The notes beneath the pieces are model-generated. The model was not told the origin of the DNA. It ran no database searches and saw nothing but the letters and a program-made list of their open reading frames with translations. The translations under genes were made by a program, and so were the position numbers. Below, one piece after another: positions 62,302 through 64,000 of a stretch of DNA of 64,000 nucleotides. Source of the stretch: an uncultured delta proteobacterium (GTDB taxonomy: Bacteria > Desulfobacterota > Desulfovibrionia > Desulfovibrionales > Desulfovibrionaceae); the NCBI GenBank assembly GCA_903835685.1, contig CAILNX010000037.1:62001-126000 (forward strand), read 5' to 3'. Positions within the stretch are counted from its first letter, which is position 1. Each line of letters begins with the position of its first letter.

Positions 62302-62851
62302 GGTCGGCCTCCAAGAATTTTCGCAACCTGGCCCGGGCGCGGTGGGCCCGGACCCTCACATTGATTTGGCTCATGCCGGTCAGGTGCGCGGTCTGCTCCA
62401 CGCTTTCCCCTTCCAGTTCCAGAAGGGTGATGATGACCCGGTCCCGGGGATCGAGGCGGGCCATGAGCTTGTCCAGGGTGTCCCGGGCCTCCAGGGCGGC
62501 CAGGGCGCGCGGGCCGCGCTCGTCCACGATCTCGAAATCCAGGTCCCCGCCCAGGGAGGGGATGGTCTTGTTCCGTTTCAGGGCGCTCAAACAGCAACTC
62601 GCGGCCACCTTGCGCAGCCAGGTGGAAAAGGCCGCTTCGCCCCTAAATCCGTCCAACTCCCGAAAGGCCTTGAAAAAAGTTTCCTGGGCCAGGTCCTCGA
62701 CCTCGGAGCGGGTGCGTGCGAACCGCGCGGCCAGACGGAACACGGCGCTTTTGTTCCGGCGCACCAGTTCGGCAAAAGCCCGGCCGTCGCCTTTCTTGGC
62801 CGCTTCGACGAGCGGGCCTTCGGCGGCCATTGGGTCAAACCCGATTCCCAT
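62282..62851 (-). CDS. ECF-type sigma factor (sigma-E/CnrH-like)
   Basis: A 189-residue group 4 sigma factor. Region 2 reads AFAELVRRNKSAVFRLAARF through EDLAQETFFKAFRELDGF and AAFSTWLRKVAASCCLSALK. Region 4 contains LDPRDRVIITLLELEGESVE and MSQINVRVRAHRARARLRKF (helix-turn-helix). It should recognise a promoter with its own -35/-10 type after release by the anti-sigma factor. The start ATG 62849-62851 lacks a strong ribosome-binding site. An in-frame ATG at 62830 is possible. Upstream are a TATAAA box and a CACACGTGTG palindrome (62948-62957). Confidence 0.92.
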   Translation of the reverse strand: MGIGFDPMAAEGPLVEAAKKGDGRAFAELVRRNKSAVFRLAARFARTRSEVEDLAQETFFKAFRELDGFRGEAAFSTWLRKVAASCCLSALKRNKTIPSLGGDLDFEIVDERGPRALAALEARDTLDKLMARLDPRDRVIITLLELEGESVEQTAHLTGMSQINVRVRAHRARARLRKFLEADHDGRTG

Positions 62852-62947
62852 GCAGGTCCGTGAATCCCCAGGATATATGCTTCACCGGCCAGGACAGGGG
62901 AAAGGTCTGTCCCCTTGCACAATGGCCTGGCCCGGCGGGCCTGTCAT

Positions 62948-62983
62948 CACACGTGTGCGCTCTTTTATAGACCAAAGACCAAA
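62948..62983 (-). promoter_or_regulatory. candidate promoter region of the sigma-factor operon
   Basis: On the minus strand, a tandem 7-base repeat (TTTGGTC twice, 62983-62970) leads to TATAAA (62969-62964), and a perfect 10-bp palindrome CACACGTGTG (62948-62957) follows near the expected start point. A conventional -35 is not obvious. The leader to ATG 62851 would be about 105 bases. Confidence 0.45.
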
Positions 62984-63002
62984 ACAAAATGTTACGCCCG
63001 AA

Positions 63003-64000
63003 TTAAAATTTCGGCCTCCCGGGCCGGGAACGTTTGCTGCGCCCGTCCCCATGGCCGGTGCTCGGAATCAGGACCCCGTGCTGGGCCAGGCGTTCGGCAT
63101 CGGTGCGGGCCACGTGGATGGGCGCTCCGGTCAGGTCGCACCCGGCATGGAACATGGCTGCGGCCGCCGTGCCCGGCAGGGGGATGAAGCACTGGACCTG
63201 GGTGGGCTTCCAGCCCTTGGCTCCAAGCCAGGCCGAGAGTTCGCGCATGTCCGCCACCGTGCACCCGGGAAAGGCGCTCATGAGATAGGGGACCACGTAC
63301 TGCTCCTTCCCGGCCCGGGCCGATTCCCGGGTGAACAGGGCCAGGAAGTCCTCAAAGGTGGAAAAGGGCGGCTTGCGCATGAGTTTCAGCACCTGGCCAG
63401 ACTTGTGCTCGGGCGCGACCTTGGCCTGGCCGCCCACGAATTCGCGCACCAGACGGCCCAAGGCCTTCACGTCGGCCAGGGCCAGGTCCATGCGCCAGCC
63501 GCTGGCCACGCGCAGGTGGCGCACCCGGTCCAGGGACGCGGCCTCGCGCAAAAGGTCCACGAAAGCCCCCTGGTCCACCTGGAAAGAGCGGCACAGGGCC
63601 GGGGTCAGGCAACTGGCCCGCTGGCAAGCCCCGGGATCGGCCGTACACTTTCCGCCCCACATGTTGGCGCTGGGTCCGCCCACGTCGCTGATGCTCCCGG
63701 CGAATCCGGGCAAGGAGGCCACCCGGGCGATCTCGGCCAGGATGGAGGCCCGGCTCCGGGAGCGGATGCGCCGTCCCTGGTGCAGGGCCAGGGTGCAGAA
63801 AGAGCAGCCCCCGGCGCAGCCCCGGTGGGTGTTCACGCTGGTGAGGATCATGGCCGCGGCCGGAATGGGTTCGGCATACTCGGGATGGGCCGCTCGGGAG
63901 AAGGGCAGGGCGTACAGCCGGTCCAGGGCCTCGCCCTCTAGGCCCGGGCCGGGCGGGGTGAGGACCACCAGTCGTCCGCCCGAGGACTGCACGACCAGTT
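63003..64000 (-). CDS. YgiQ-family radical SAM protein (N-terminus beyond window)
   Basis: The frame is open from the window edge to its stop at 63003, so it is a C-terminal part of about 332 codons. It contains a radical SAM motif (NTHRGCAGGCSFCTLALHQGR, CxxxCxxC with the cysteines in GCAGGCSFC) and further Cys-rich blocks (GGKCTADPGACQRASC). These match the YgiQ/UPF0313 group of large radical SAM proteins of unknown function. The C-terminal tail is Gly/Arg/Ser/Lys-rich (STGHGDGRSKRSRPGRPKF). The missing N-terminal half normally carries further family sequence. Confidence 0.9.
   Translation of the reverse strand, partial: LVVQSSGGRLVVLTPPGPGLEGEALDRLYALPFSRAAHPEYAEPIPAAAMILTSVNTHRGCAGGCSFCTLALHQGRRIRSRSRASILAEIARVASLPGFAGSISDVGGPSANMWGGKCTADPGACQRASCLTPALCRSFQVDQGAFVDLLREAASLDRVRHLRVASGWRMDLALADVKALGRLVREFVGGQAKVAPEHKSGQVLKLMRKPPFSTFEDFLALFTRESARAGKEQYVVPYLMSAFPGCTVADMRELSAWLGAKGWKPTQVQCFIPLPGTAAAAMFHAGCDLTGAPIHVARTDAERLAQHGVLIPSTGHGDGRSKRSRPGRPKF

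Noticed and set aside
1-64000. CRISPR arrays, insertion sequences, prophage or integrase genes.
   Set aside because: No direct-repeat arrays with spacers, transposase motifs or phage structural genes were seen.

Overview
The window is high-GC, gene-dense bacterial chromosome that looks like a flagellated, Gram-negative deltaproteobacterium, most probably Desulfovibrionaceae or a close relative. That placement is an inference from gene order (ftsH-folP-cdaA-ybbR-glmM-galU next to priA), a selC-type tRNA for selenocysteine, a flhB-flhA-flhF-flhG-fliA flagellar block, a Cache-type chemoreceptor and the many signal-transduction genes. No insertion sequence, phage, CRISPR array or rRNA operon was seen. 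Almost everything reads as core or lineage-specific chromosome.

Layout. 1-5.7 kb: a sensor kinase cut by the window edge, a GalU-like nucleotidyltransferase, pgpA, a chemoreceptor and a small glutaredoxin. 5.7-14.3 kb: a leftward flagellar export/regulation operon (fliR-flhB-flhA-flhF-flhG-fliA-fliL-like, then three small genes). 14.4-18.9 kb: a leftward run with a LytM peptidase, a TtcA-like tRNA thiolase, metW-metX and a pirin. 19-21.7 kb: a DUF4139 envelope protein divergent from bioB. 21.7-22.6 kb: a ZraP/Spy-like periplasmic metal/stress protein with a textbook sigma-54 promoter, upstream repeats and a strong terminator. 22.7-31.5 kb: two rhodanese genes (one beside a MauE-type membrane protein, one fused to a ferritin-like domain), a hybrid histidine kinase with a periplasmic binding domain, a BON lipoprotein and a SWIM-SNF2 helicase.

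31.7-43.6 kb: an oligopeptide-type binding lipoprotein overlapping rel (ppGpp synthase/hydrolase), an HPPD-like protein, a response regulator-phoH-ybeY operon, argF-argG-argH, and a small lipoprotein gene whose promoter overlaps a perfect 11-bp-arm palindrome. 43.6-53.5 kb: a terminator, tRNA-Sec, then ftsH-folP-cdaA-cdaR-glmM-galU-priA, linking membrane proteolysis, folate, c-di-AMP and cell-wall/UDP-sugar precursors. 53.5-62.9 kb: a leftward RND efflux operon (mdtABC-like) that lies just downstream of an overlapping sigma factor/anti-sigma/periplasmic-sensor trio on the same strand. The order resembles CnrYXH-type metal sensing beside an efflux pump. The window ends in a YgiQ-type radical SAM gene cut by the edge.

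The most interesting items are the sigma-54 promoter with phased upstream half-sites before the ZraP-like gene; the sigma/anti-sigma/CnrX-like trio beside an RND pump whose inner-membrane subunit carries a His-rich tail encoded by a 12-bp tandem repeat; operator-like palindromes inside three promoters; a GalU lacking the conserved Arg of its nucleotide-binding loop; and long acidic or Ala/Lys-rich insertions in YbeY and Rel. Family assignments rest on motif recognition without database searches. Starts were chosen by ribosome-binding site and family length.
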